Shown here one piece after another: positions 21,471 to 33,908 of a stretch of DNA of 64,000 bases. The stretch lies in NCBI GenBank assembly GCA_030737875.1, contig CM060918.1, positions 773,692,552 through 773,756,551 of the forward strand, in the 5' to 3' direction. Position 1 is the first letter of the stretch. Each line of letters opens with the position of its first letter. The stretch comes from Allium sativum (taxonomy: Eukaryota; Streptophyta; Magnoliopsida; Asparagales; Amaryllidaceae). The notes below the pieces were generated by a model. It had not been told where the DNA came from and searched no databases. It worked only from the letters and a program-made list of their open reading frames with translations. The position numbers and the translations under genes are program-made.

Positions 21471-24400
21471 AGAAAAAGTATTCTTCACACATAATAACAA
21501 ATGCAATGAATATGCCTCATCTTATCGGCATATTCTCAAGTATCAAGGGATATATAAAACTCAATCATAAAAGAAGCATCATACTTATCCATATCTCCTC
21601 TCATTGATATGAATATAAATACATCATAAATCCATCGTTAAAACTCAACATATAAGAATGTCATAACCATTTATACATCATCTCAACTGTATGAATATAA
21701 ATACATCATAAGTCCATTATTTAAACCCAATATATAAGAATCTTCATAACCATTTATACCTCATCTCATCGTTATGAATATAAATACATCATAAATCCAT
21801 CATTAAAATTCAACATGAAAGAATGTTCATAACCATTTATACCTCGTCTCACCAGTATAAATCTAAACACATCTTAAATCCACTTGAAATCTCAAACTCA
21901 TTATTTTTTATAGAAATCATCATAATAGAACTTGCATGAAGTACAAAACTTCTATTTTGAAATCACCATGAAACCATCAATTAAATTAAGCTTTCATCTT
22001 TCTCGAGGTAGTAATAAACATCATCGTATAGTTGTGAAATCAAAATGTTTAAAACATCATGAGAAACAGCACATGCATTGCATCTTGACTAGTACTATAC
22101 TTTTTAGTGCCATACATCGTGATGATTAGGGACACAAACATCATCATCATCATGACTATAGTTAAGAACATCGTGATGCCCCTGAGTCACCAAACCCCAA
22201 GTAATAAATATCATGGTGATTGGAGTCACAAACATCGTGATCATCGTGATATCTATAGTCGTAAACATCATGATAACTCCAATCGAGTACTCGGTTATAG
22301 TAGTAGTAATCATCTTGAATGTGTCTCAACCTCTCAGATAGGAACCCATAAGGCGTCAACGTATGTCTCATACCATACGTTCACACCTAACGGTTTACTA
22401 GCCGTCAGTCGTTGCCACATTAGAAAACATCATAAACGTCATCAAATATACACTGCCTTATCTCATCAGCGAGTGTAAAGATACCAAACTCGTCTCACCT
22501 CTCTCTCTTTCCGACGAGTACTAAGGGACAATCAAACTTGTCTCATCTCATTGACAAGTAAAAATCCATCATAAATATCAAAACATCATAAATTCATAAA
22601 CACTATGAACTCATAAACATCAAAATACCGTGAATTTATCATAGAATAGCTTTCCTCATCTCATTGGCAAGTTTACATTGCATCGTGGTTGGTTCATCAT
22701 CGAGCATACTCCAATTGAGTTGTTCTAGAACCAATGGCCTTCGCCAAAATTGGCATAATCTCAAAACATCGCATCAAAAGGGTTTCAATCGTACAAGTCT
22801 GATATTAAGCGATAAAGTAAAAACACAAGTCCCATACCATGTATTTTTACTAAATCGTTTAATTCTCATTCTCGTACACTGAAATTCATGAAAATGAGCT
22901 AGAATATATATATATATACATATAGTAATTTTGTAGAAAAAAATTGGATTTTTAACAACTTTTAGGAAATTTTCATATAAGTTTTATAAGGAAAAAGCCC
23001 ATTTTATAATATATTATCTATTTTTAAAATAAAAATATTAATAATTAATTAAAGATCCTTTAAAATGACATAAAAACTTTTATTTTCGAAACCATAATTT
23101 TTGAGGAGTTTTCTTAGTTTTACTTGAAATCAAAACCATCAAAATCTTCAAATACCAATATTTAAATTTAAATAAAATTTGAATTTAAAATATCCTCAAA
23201 ACTGAGATAATCAATTATCGGATATCTTGTTATAAAATATATCATCAAACTTTTCAATTCAAACATCAATTAACTCAAATTTAGCAGCTAAAACAAATGA
23301 AGATTGCTGCAAAATAAAACAGCAAAATAATTTTTTTTCTTTTAGCCAACTTTGATGATAAATTTAGCATATTAATACTACCCAAAAAAAAAATTTTGCA
23401 GCAAAAAACTTGAGCACATGGACAACAACATACCAAAATTTTATAGTATTTCGCTACAAAACAAGGAAGATACACATTTTCAAAAATTTCCCTTTTCGGA
23501 CACAAATGAATTATGCTAAAAAAAATAAGTTTTTAGCTAAATTTGGAGATATCTTTAGCATATCAAAAGCACTCAGAAATTAATGAAACATTGTTGTAAC
23601 AAATTTTTGCATATGGACTATAATGTATTAAAATTTTGGATCAATTCGTTGTAAACTGAAAGAGTTTTGATTTTTTGAACATAGCACTTTTCAGCGAAAA
23701 AAACAGAAAATGATTTGGGCTGAGTTCAAGTAATAATTTTCTATATCAATGCAATCCAAAATTCAATGAAAATTTGCATTAAAATAACATAGCCCAAATA
23801 CTACAACAAATCAAAAATTAGGAGTAATTCGCTACAAATCGAAGAAGTTGCGGTGGCTTAAAGTTGAGCCTTCGCTGAGTTTGCACAGCGTAAACAAGAA
23901 GATGATAAAAGAATGTATTTCTTTGCATGCCAACAAAACAAAGCACAAAACCAATAATAAGATTAGAAAGCGTGAGTTAAACTCACATTGATTATCAGCA
24001 AAAATTACCATGAATTTGAGAACAATTGAAGCTTTCATCCAAACAAAATCTCGAGGCAACAAGAAAAAAGATATGCACACCAATTCAATAAAACAGGTCA
24101 GATTTTCGTCCCTAATACAGGGAGAAATTAATATAGTAAACCTGCGTTTTCAGCCCTGATTTAACCCGAAAATTACCTGAAGAAAGAGGATGTTTGACAC
24201 CTCAAACCTAAATCAATTGCCACGAAAATTGGAGAAAAGTTGCTAGAATGTATTAGAAAGAACATATCTGAATTTGAGAATTTTTGGGGTTTTATTTGAT
24301 TTTTTGGGATATTTAAAATGGATAGGGTTTTGGCCATTGCTGTGAACTTTTGTAGCTTTTTCCCCTAAAATGATTTCTCAAGGAGAATGTACGTATCTTT

Positions 24401-25092
24401 CTACTCAGAAGGTTCTAGTGACGGATTTATGGATTTTAACATACCCAAATAGCCCATTTCACATCCTTAACCAATTTTAGTTATTATGTAAGTATGTTTG
24501 CCCATTTTGGAAATAGTTCACTTATTTTAACTCCTTTTTGAATGAAACAAATTGCATTATGTTTATTTTAGCAAAATGAACATGTTATCAACAACAAAAT
24601 TTTATTTTCAACATTTTAAAATAAATTTTGATTTTTAAATCCGTTATTTAAACAATATTTTACAATATTGCCATTTAGGGCCAAAAATCACTAATTTGGC
24701 ATATTTTCATCATAAAAAAATTATTTTCCACTTTCAAAACTCACACAAAGGTGTTTTAACACTTCTAAATACTAAAACATCATTTTCACATAATATTACA
24801 TCTTTAAAATTCATTCACTTCTCATTTTTCCTTCTATTTTACAATTGAGGACCATTATTTAAAGATAATTCCAATATTAAAAATTTGACTCAAATTAATT
24901 ATCATTTCATTTGCTTTATCCCAAATCATTAATATGGTATTTGAAATTTTATTTCTTTAAAAAATTCTTTGATTTATTAATTAGTCCCCAAATGAACATT
25001 TTAAAATCCAATTTATATCCAATTACTATATCAAATTATAATCTTCGTTATAATTTAACATAATAGTTGTTATAAGAAATTGGGTTGTTACA
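20608..25092 (-). repeat. LTR-b of the array (4,485 bp, uninterrupted)
   Basis: The only LTR of the array free of large insertions or deletions, so it defines LTR length. A TA microsatellite lies at about 21438-21468. A region of repeated 'CATCATAAATCCAT' and 'CATAACCATTTATACCTC' phrases, roughly 21600-21900, forms an imperfect ~85-100 bp tandem. The CATCRTGATG cluster begins near 22115. From about 22830 onward it is nearly identical to LTR-c. Confidence 0.88.
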
Positions 25093-27429
25093 GACTTTCC
25101 CCCTTTATAAAATTGCGTCCTCGCAATTTCTAGAAAAAAGTTTGTACTCAACATCCTAATTTCCTCACTTAAATGAAAGCTAGACTAAAGCAAAACCGAA
25201 ATTTCCTTATTTCTCATTCAAGACGGAGGAAGAAATGAAGATAACTGTTTGATAATTCCTTAAATTCTCCAAACATCTATATAGGATAAGCAGTTTCTAC
25301 AAATTTTCCAAGCGGTATCTCAAAATTTGGTGGCATCTCACTTTAGTAAAAGAATACAAAGGCCCAAAATCAATCTAAAAAGATAGATTCCTCAAAATTC
25401 CTAGACTTAATCCAAAACTCAAGTCATCAAAGAGATTAACAACCCATAATTTTCATATTCTACAATGGAAAAACTATTATAATAAAAGAAAGAACACCAA
25501 AAGGATAAAGAAACTTAAAACAAGGTGGTCACTTTATAAGCCACTAACCTCATCGATCAGAATTCTGAAACACTCGATGGACTGCCCAACACGAAAGAAA
25601 TCAACGTGGTAATTTAAATTAAAGGATACAGTTTTAAATTAAATTAAAGGATACAGTTAAAGGATACAGTTTTTTTAAACAAATTAAATAAAAATAAACT
25701 GAGTGGATAGGAATAAAACAAGGAGGATAAGAAATGGCCGCACAAATCAAAAGAGAAAAGAGGAACACGTTCTCCTTTTTACTCCACAAAGCAATGACCC
25801 TGCAGTTCAATTACAAACCGCACCCTTTTCTTTTTAAATCAAAGCCTCTAAACCAAAGCAGTGGTTTTTCTCATTCCTCAAACTGGAAATCGAAGTCCTC
25901 ATAGCCATTAAAAATCGCAAGCACTATTTTCATTTCCCCTCAGTAGTTCGAAACGTAAAATCGGAAGGACCTCGACTTCCATTTCTGTAAGGGTTAAAAT
26001 GGGTGCAGAGCTACTGGGGCGTTCGAAGCTTTCGCAATGGTCTAGGGTTCACCACAGTTACTTTCATGGTCGGATTTAGCACATTTCGAGGTCGACTTTG
26101 GAGATTAGGAGGCAGGGCAGTTCGATTTGAGGGGGGATGGGTCATCTCGATTGTTCAGCGGGGGTGGGATTCGAAGTCGATACCGTCGCTCCAGATTTAG
26201 AGTTGTGCCAGGTCGCGATGCAAGGATGGTCATCGAACTTTAATCGGTGGGTCAGGGTAGCTGTGGACGGGAATGTCGAACACTTCAGTGGTTATGGCAG
26301 TAGATTTAATGGGATGGTAAGGAAGCAAGAGGAAGGGAATCAACAGTTCAAAAGGGCTTACTGGATACTTGGAGGTAGCGTTATTCATCTGGGAGGGAAG
26401 GAGAATTAGGAAGTTATAAGGTAATTGCGAATTTAGCTATTAATTAAATTGGTTAATAAAGTTTTAATTCGCTTAAAATTTTTGAACTAATCATTTAGAA
26501 CGGAATTAAGGAAATGTAAATTTCTAAATTTTTTCCGTTAGGGATTGTTGAATTAAACAACGTGTATTTTATTTATACAAGGTAGAAAATGCAGTTGAAT
26601 AAAGTCTTGGGCAATGTGGTTTACTGGAGCTCGGACAATATTGAAAATAGGTTGGGAGAAATTTACTTAAGTGTTGGTAAAACAAAGTATATTGGATAAT
26701 ATCGGAAAATACTTCGCAATAAAGTTTGGATTGAATCAGAAGGGATCGAAATAAATATCACGGTGAGTAAACCTCACTCACCATTTAATTAGAATTATTT
26801 CTAGTTGTTAAAAATAATTGCTATGCTTGTTTGAATATTGTTTGGTTGATTTAAAATATATATTAGTTATTTAGGACTATTATATATATATATATTGGGT
26901 TGATTGATTGGTTGGATTCCCGCAGTCTCATTAGCGGATGCCCGCGGTACCATAGCGGATGATTACCCTATACGCCCCACGCTATGATTAGTGGATGACC
27001 TTCATACCGCGATATCCTGCCTCGAAGCAGGATGGGTATTACTATGTTGACTAACATCTGTGGATGCAGGAAAACAGGTTGGAGGAATCCAACTGGATTC
27101 CTCAAAAATATATTATCTGTTTGTTGTTTGTTTGATTTCATATATATTCATATATGATGTGTTAAAAATCAAATGATAGAAAATTGGTTGATTTGATTGT
27201 TGAAAATACCACTAGAGCTTGAATATTGATTCATAAAAATATCGGAAAGGGTATTTGATATTTAAAAAGGAAATTCTATTTTTTTTATAGAATTTGATTT
27301 GAAGGTATATAAAACAAGTAATCGAATTTACAAACGTTGTTTATAAATAGAAAGATGGGATTTGAATTGAAGTTATAAACGTTGTTTATAAATAATGCCG
27401 AGGAATTCAAATGGACTTTGAAATAGAGA

Positions 27430-27745
27430 TTTGAATAATCGGATTCAAATGGACTTTAAACTATAGATTTTGAATATGGAATTCAAATGGACTTTAAACT
27501 ATAGATTTTGAATATGGAATTCAAATGGACTTTAAACTATAGATTTTGAATATGGAATTCAAATGGACTTTAAACTATAGATTTTGAATATGGATTTCAA
27601 ATGGACTTTAAACTATAGATTTTGAATATGGAATTCAAATGGACTTTAAACTATAGATTTTGAATATGGAATTCAAATGGACTTTAAACTATAGATTTTG
27701 AATATAGAATTCAAAGCGACTTTAAACCATAGAATTTGAAAGTAG
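27430..27745 (+). repeat. 38-bp tandem repeat in the LARD 5' LTR
   Basis: Seven nearly perfect copies of a 38-bp unit (ATGGACTTTAAACTATAG followed by ATTTTGAATATGGAATTCAA), with a degenerate copy at each edge. The 3' LTR has the same seven copies at about 36138-36440. One unit in the 5' LTR reads GGATTTC instead of GGAATTC. Confidence 0.88.
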
Positions 27746-28564
27746 AATTCAAATGAAGTTTTAAATAAAGAGAATTCAAATAGAATTTAATTGGAATTTG
27801 AATAGAGAAGTCGATAAGGAAACGAGAGTATGAGTATAATTAGAATTTGTTAATATGCAGTTAAAATATATTTGAACATGTCATGTTCAAATATGAAGGC
27901 GAAATAAACTGAAAAGTTAAGTAACAGATTTAATTAACAAATTGAGTTAAAACGATTGGTATAGTTAAAATAGATTGGACATGTATAGACATACAGGAGA
28001 CAGGTATGGAATAAAGTATAGAAGTGAAATAAATAGAATGCCCAACAAAAAGGTACGTATTTAATTTCCATATGAGATTTTATGCGCCGTATCGGCAAGC
28101 CGCTTGGCTTTTTCTTTTTCTTTTTGAGATGAGAAGGACCGGGAAAGCTATTTGAAATTTCCCGATGCTCCCGGTACAAAGGAGGTTATGGCGAATTTTT
28201 CCGGAAATTTAAGGAGATAGAATATTTTTAAGATAATTTGATAGTTAGAAATCAACGTATCAAAATATATAGAAGTCGATAAGGAAACGAACTTAGAAAT
28301 AGAATAGTATAATTATAAAAGGAAGTATAAGAATAAAATCTCGTAGGTATAGAAAGAGAAAGTATATATGTGTTTAAAAGTGAAGAAGTAGTGGTATGGT
28401 ATTGATTATTCGAGTAAGTAGTCTTGTCTGTTTTGACGTTAAATGTTATTCAGTCAAGGTCTGAGAGGTAATTATACCCCAACTTGGTTGATTTCATGAT
28501 ATGCCGATAAGTAGCAAGATTCAGGCTCGAAGATCAATATGGAATAAGAATTAGTTAAATACTG

Positions 28565-28616
28565 TATTTGGGTTGTCGTAACGATGTTTTGCACAACATC
28601 TGTTTTAACCCAAATA
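28565..28616 (+). other. Double hairpin in the LARD LTR
   Basis: The outer stem TATTTGGGTT (28565-28574) pairs perfectly with AACCCAAATA (28607-28616). Inside it GATGTT (28583-28588) pairs with AACATC (28595-28600). The 3' LTR copy is at 37261-37312. A homologous but diverged double hairpin occurs three times in the right-edge element (62761-63006). Confidence 0.6.
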
Positions 28617-28835
28617 TGTGCAAAGCTTGGAAATAGAATAATGAATATTTCTAAAGCTAGAAATTTAAGGAAGGCGATATATGGAAATATTTTCCAAAGG
28701 ACGTAAAAGGCAAATATGGTTATTGAAAATATTAGTTTAACAAATATTGATAAAGAAATAGAGTAGTGATTTAATTAATGGAATATTAATTAAAAGCTCA
28801 ATGATTGTTGGATGTTTGGATGAACACTTGTTTTA

Positions 28836-28904
28836 TTCGATAGTTAAATCATCGACTATCGAAACACTTGTTTTTATTCGATAGTTAAATCACAGACTAT
28901 CGAA
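28836..28904 (+). other. Twin 9-bp hairpins, tandemly duplicated
   Basis: TTCGATAGT (28836-28844) pairs with ACTATCGAA (28855-28863), and the same stem repeats at 28877-28885 and 28896-28904, offset by 41 bp. The loops start with TAAATCA in both and differ only at the end. The 3' LTR copy lies at about 37533-37600. Confidence 0.6.
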
Positions 28905-30229
28905 GTTTTGACCATCGTTGTCAATATGGAGAGACCGGTTGGATTATTATCCGAAGAACCACTCCGTATCTGCAGTAGCGTGCGAATCAGATTATATAAA
29001 GATAATCGAAGACGGAGTAGAGTACAAGGACTTTTTCTATTAATAAAAATAGTACCTTCGGTTCATCCTGTTCCTGGGTGACTTGTATGGATGAATGTCT
29101 GACAGAGTATTTCCAGAAAGGTCACGTACATTGATTTCTTCAACCGTACCAAGAGTGGAAGCGGAGAAGGAAACTTCTTTTAGCTAACACGTAATGTACT
29201 GTTGAGGACGTCAATCGGTGATTTGATGGATTTGACGATGTGGCATTCGAAGTGAATCTGGTGTGATGATAAAGCGTAGCTTCTAGCCTCATCATCCGGT
29301 AAATGACAGAAATCGGGCAAGCAACATGGCTATGTAGGTCGCACCTATTAGGCTGTATAATCACCTGATCTAGAGTTTCATTTACTTCTAAAAATCTATT
29401 GTCGATGCTGACCCATTCGGGAAATGGTTGCTGATCCCAATCGTTGGGGATATACATTCGATACACTCAAGCGAAATGAGTGGTCGGTCATGTGTGGCTG
29501 AGTTGCAAGATGTTCTTGTTGAACTCGGTGTATTCTCCTCTAGAGATATACCAGCGGAAGGTGATTCCATACCTTGTCATAGTGGAAATCCATTACCCAA
29601 TACGTGCTTGCGGTTTTGATTGTATATTATATATGTGGAACGTGAGATGCAAACGTTTCACTAGATTGTTATCTACTTGATTTAGACATTATTATAATAT
29701 CAAAAGAGTTTTGATATAAAGATAAATCAAGGGTTGGATTCTCATAAGGGAAAAACCCGTTTCGTGTTATACGGCGTGGTCTTATGAGATATCATTTAGT
29801 TTTCTGAAACTGTTTTTAAACTGTTTACTCATACCAGTCCCATGACTGACCCGGAGTTTATTTTGTTTTGTTCTACCTAAACTCTTAGGTGCCTAAATTT
29901 GTACGGGCAGTCAAGTAGTTCAGGATTTTTCAGATATATCTAAAGGAGCTTGGAGCAGGAGGCTTCAGCGTTATCTAGTTATAGTGGTCCCGCTGTGTTG
30001 TAAGTGTTGTACTCTGATAAGTGTATGTTATACAGTTAAGATTTTGTATTTCAAAGATGTGATATATTATATTTTGTTCCGCTGCGATGTGAGATTCTGT
30101 GTTGTTAGTTCTGTTCTTCTTCTACCTCTTTCTTCTAAAAAAAAATGTTTCGTATTTTCGTGATATTTGGGTTGGACGTATGACGTATATAGTCAACTCT
30201 GATGTTGCGGATTTGCGGGTCATTACAGT

Positions 30230-30248
30230 TGGTATCAGAGCTTAGGTT
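30230..30248 (+). other. LARD primer-binding site (initiator-Met tRNA)
   Basis: TGGTATCAGAGC followed by TTAGGTT, starting 2 bp after the LTR end CATTACA; the first 12 bases match the standard plant site perfectly. Confidence 0.88.
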
Positions 30249-30318
30249 GAGCGAATACCTAGGCTTGTTGGAATGTGCTCATTAGAGATAGGATCTGTAG
30301 TATCCTAGAATGAGTTGA

Positions 30319-30362
<44 letters not shown>

Positions 30363-30936
30363 GAGAGAGCGTACTTGTTATTTGATATAAAAACTGTTTT
30401 ATATTGTGTTGACTAGTCTGTTGAGTGGATTATAAATTTTGGTCGAATCGTGGGACGCCACGATGTCGATAGAAGTTTATAAACACTTGAACAGAAGATT
30501 GGACACGATATTGTTTTTAAATAGTTAAGTTGATTGTTAGGATTATAATCGAATTAGATTGTAAAACAGAAATAGTTATATATATAACCAATGGAATTTG
30601 TATATGAAATCAAATATACAAATGTGATAAATTGAAATTGAATTCCAACCAGAATTTAGAATTTAAAATCCTGGGAGTTTGGAAAATATTTTTCTAAATG
30701 GAGTTTGAAAGAAATAAAGCACTGAACTCATTCAGTAGCTGGGAAATAATTCTGATGATGGTCGCAACATCACCAATGTTCATTTTCGAGTTTCTAAGTG
30801 ATGAATTGCTGCCTTAGAAAATTTTTGATGGAAATTTGTTGAAAAGAAAACAAGTTGTTTGAAAATTCAAATGTTTTGAATTTGAGATAGATAAATATAT
30901 GTATATATTTATATTACTTCAAAGGAATTTTGAAAT

Positions 30937-31145
30937 GTGAAATTGGTATATAGATTTCAAATAAAAGTGAAATTGGAATATAGATTTCAAATAGAAGTGA
31001 AATTGGTATATAGATTTCAAATAGAAGTGAAATTGGAATATAGATTTCAAATAGAAGTGAAATTGGTATATAGATTTCAAATAGAAGTGAAATTGGTATA
31101 TAGATTTCAAATAGGAGTGAAATTGGAATATAGATTTCAAATAGA
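30937..31145 (+). repeat. 30-bp tandem repeat, seven copies
   Basis: The unit is GTGAAATTGG, then W-ATATAGATTTCAAATAGAA. One base switches between A and T from unit to unit. Because the period is ten codons, both strands appear open; this is a consequence of the repeat, not evidence of coding. Confidence 0.88.
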
Positions 31146-33908
31146 AATTGGATAAGAAGAATTGAAAAGGAATTTGAATATATATATAATTCAAATAGAA
31201 GTGAAATAGAAATTGTATAAGAAAAATTGAAATGAAATTTGAATTCAAAAGGAATTCAAATAGAAATATATGGCTTTGTTGTTGTTGAATTTAAATTCAA
31301 GGGAATTCAAATGGATTTGAATAAAGAAAATTCAAATAAAAATTTGAATATTAGAATTCAAATGGAGAATGGTTAAATAGAATTCAAAGAAAATATAAAG
31401 TTTGAAATAGAATTTGAATTCAAAGGAGTTAAAATAGAATTTAAATTGAACAAAGGATTTCAGATGGATTTTGAGATAAGAAATTCAAATAGAAATTGAA
31501 GATAAGAAATTCAAATAGAAATTGAATAGAAAGAAATTCAAATATAGAGTTTGAATAAAGAAATTCAAATGGAATTTGAATATTGTAAAAATATAGGATT
31601 TGAATATTTGAAGGGAAATAGATCAGGAATATTATGTGAAATAGATTTGATATATATTAAAAATATATCAGAATGGAGTTGAATTTATTATAAACGAAGT
31701 TAAAACGTTTATATTTATAAATATAATTAAAACGAGCTCGCCATAGCACGGCAGTTCGTAAATTAGCGACTCGAACTTCAATCGAGTATACAGGACTCAA
31801 ATTAAGTCGGAATTCTTTGAAACGAGAATCGTCGGGACCGGTTGAACAATAGTTTTCTAATGAAAGAGAAAAATCTGGATTTCGTCGTATAGATTTTGAG
31901 TTATGTCAAAATCAAAATTTTAGAAAAGCAGCGCCAGAACCATTATAAAACCATAACGGTTTAATTAAATAAATAAAAGGGATTTTTAGGAAATAAAATC
32001 CGAATTGGCATTAGAAAAATCCAGATTGGAGATATAAAATAAATATGAACTCCAGTGAAGTAAGTGAAATGATTTTTAAGACAAAAATCATATTTTAAAT
32101 GGTTAAATAGAATTAACTAAATTGGAGAATAATTAGTTAAAGGAAATTTGAGTCGAAATTGGATTTTTGGATAAGTGAAGAAATTGAAAATTTATATTCG
32201 AAATCGAATATATAACTCGAGTTAAAATTATAATTAGATTAGTTTATAATTAAATTGACATATATTTGAACAAGTTATATTCAAATAAAAAGGGTGAACT
32301 AGGCAAAACGATTAATTAGCAACTAGTTAATGGGAATTTGAATGATGGAAATTAAATTTAACTTAAGTAAGTTAAATGGATCGAAACGAATAAATTGAGT
32401 AAAATCAATGTGAATGAAACATGAATTTGGTGTGAATAAAGGAAAAACCAAAAGGGTTAAAGAGGAAATATATTTGTAACACAAATACAAGGGAAGTTAT
32501 GTGCAAACAAATAGAGGAGAAATATTTGTAAAAACATTTACAAATAGAATTTGAACAGGAAATATTTGTAAAACATTTACAAATAGATTAGATGGGAATA
32601 TTTATTTATAGAAGATAAATAGAATGTTATAAATGAGATATTTATTTGTTAAATAAATAGAATTTAATCAAAGGAATATTTAGAGGATGAATAGAAAATG
32701 GAAATCTGTTTTAACAGATAAATAGAAAAGATTAATGTATAAATAACAGTTTATAAATTAAATTAAGTATTTAGCATTCGATAAATGGAATATATAAGTC
32801 TGAACTTATATAGAGAAGAGTTGGTTTTTAACACCGATAGTTTTAAATAGAAGGGGTACACAACACTTATATAAGTGAAGTAACGTTATTAAAGAGAACA
32901 TTTATAAAGTGAAGAACCGTTACTAAAAGTAAATCTTTATAAATGAATAAACGTTATCCAGTAGGAGTTATTCGAATAGGCGAAATCGATTAGAGTTAGA
33001 GATAATCGATTAGAGTTAGAAATAATCGATTAGAGTAAGAATTAACCAGTTAGAGTTGATCGGTTAGGCTTAATCCATAGAGTTAATTGAATATTAGTTA
33101 TTCAATTAGAATTTATTGAATATTTGATATTCATATTTTGAATTAATCAGATAGAGTTAATTGAACATAGTTAATCGAATTAGGATTTAATTGAATGTTA
33201 GTTATTCAATTAAAATTGATCGAATATAGTATTGAGATAGAATTAGTCAAACATAGTTACTCAGGATAAGTTGCCATTTCGTACGACTGCTAGCGTAATT
33301 CGCAGGGCTGCAGATAGCCTAGGGCGGTCGGATGTTTCCTGGGGGAAATCAGGCGTAACCATTGTGATCGCTGCGATCTAGAGTCAAGTGAATGGAGTTA
33401 AATCAAATATTAGTTTATTCGAATGGAACTGAAGGAGTTATCGATTATTTGTTAATCGAAGGAGTTATCGATTATTTGTTAATCGAAGGAGTTATCGATT
33501 ATTTGTTAATCGAATGAGTTATCAATTATAGTTTAATCGAATTGAGTTATCGATTATAGTTTAATCGAAGTGAGTTATAGAATATTGGTTATTCGAAGGA
33601 GTTATCGAATTTAGTTATTCGATGGAGTTAATCGAAAAGAGTAAAATCCAATAGAGTAAATTGAATAGAGTAAATCAGATATAGTTTATTCGAAGAAAGG
33701 TTTTCGAATCTAGTTATTCGAAAGAGAGATTACCGAATATAATTATTCGAAGTGAGGAGTTATCGAATAGGGATTTATTCGAAAGGGAGTACGTAAGAAA
33801 GTTTGGAATGTTGAGGATCAACATAAATAAGTTTTAAAGTTAATGGGTTTGTAGCACTTTTTCTACCTTAGCAATTTCGAGGACGAAATTATTTTAAGTA
33901 GGGAAGAT

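Larger units (their letters stand above)
25604..30227 (+). repeat. LARD 5' LTR, first 414 bp deleted
   Basis: It aligns to the 3' LTR from 34328 onward. The junction AATCA (25599-25603) occurs both in the target (43114-43118) and inside the LTR (34323-34327), so the deletion joined two short matching words. A GC-richer block at about 25990-26410 contains short open frames of doubtful value. Hairpins at 26762-26782 (GGTGAGT/ACTCACC) and 27082-27103 (GAGGAATCC/GGATTCCTC, 4-nt loop) are preserved in both LTRs. Confidence 0.9.
30228..33908 (+). mobile_element. LARD internal region, gene-less and repeat-rich
   Basis: 3.68 kb without gag or pol similarity. It holds a TA run at 30321-30361, a 30-bp tandem repeat at 30937-31145, many GAATTCAAAT words through 31200-31600, a 20-bp repeat of AATCGATTAGAGTTAGA at about 32990-33050, and a 27-bp repeat (GGAGTTATCGATTATTTGTT) at about 33427-33560. 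It ends in a polypurine tract (AGTAGGGAAGAT, 33897-33908) after CAATTTCGAGGACGAAATT, the phrase usual at the 3' end of gypsy elements. Confidence 0.82.

Noticed and set aside
22107..22478. 123-codon open frame, with relatives at 4830-5117 and 45828-46205
   Set aside because: It is antisense to the element, lies in LTR DNA, and its His/Asp/Ile-rich product follows from repeated CATCATGATG-type words. The LTR-a version is broken early. Similarity between copies is expected from shared LTR descent.
26137..26409. 90-codon open frame in the GC-richer block of the LARD LTR, repeated at 34824-35096
   Set aside because: The two copies are LTR mates from one recent insertion, so conservation is not evidence of selection. 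No known domain, and overlapping frames are equally open.
27430..27745. CRISPR-like direct repeats
   Set aside because: The 38-bp units abut without unique spacers, and the context is a plant LTR.
28138..28178. Hairpin-plus-T-run resembling a bacterial terminator (CCGGGAAA with TTTCCC near a T-rich tract)
   Set aside because: Bacterial termination is irrelevant in plant nuclear DNA, and the T-rich tract is on the wrong side of the hairpin for that model on the + strand.
30919..31248. Long open frames on both strands across the 30-bp repeat
   Set aside because: An artefact of a repeat unit with a length divisible by three and no stop codons.
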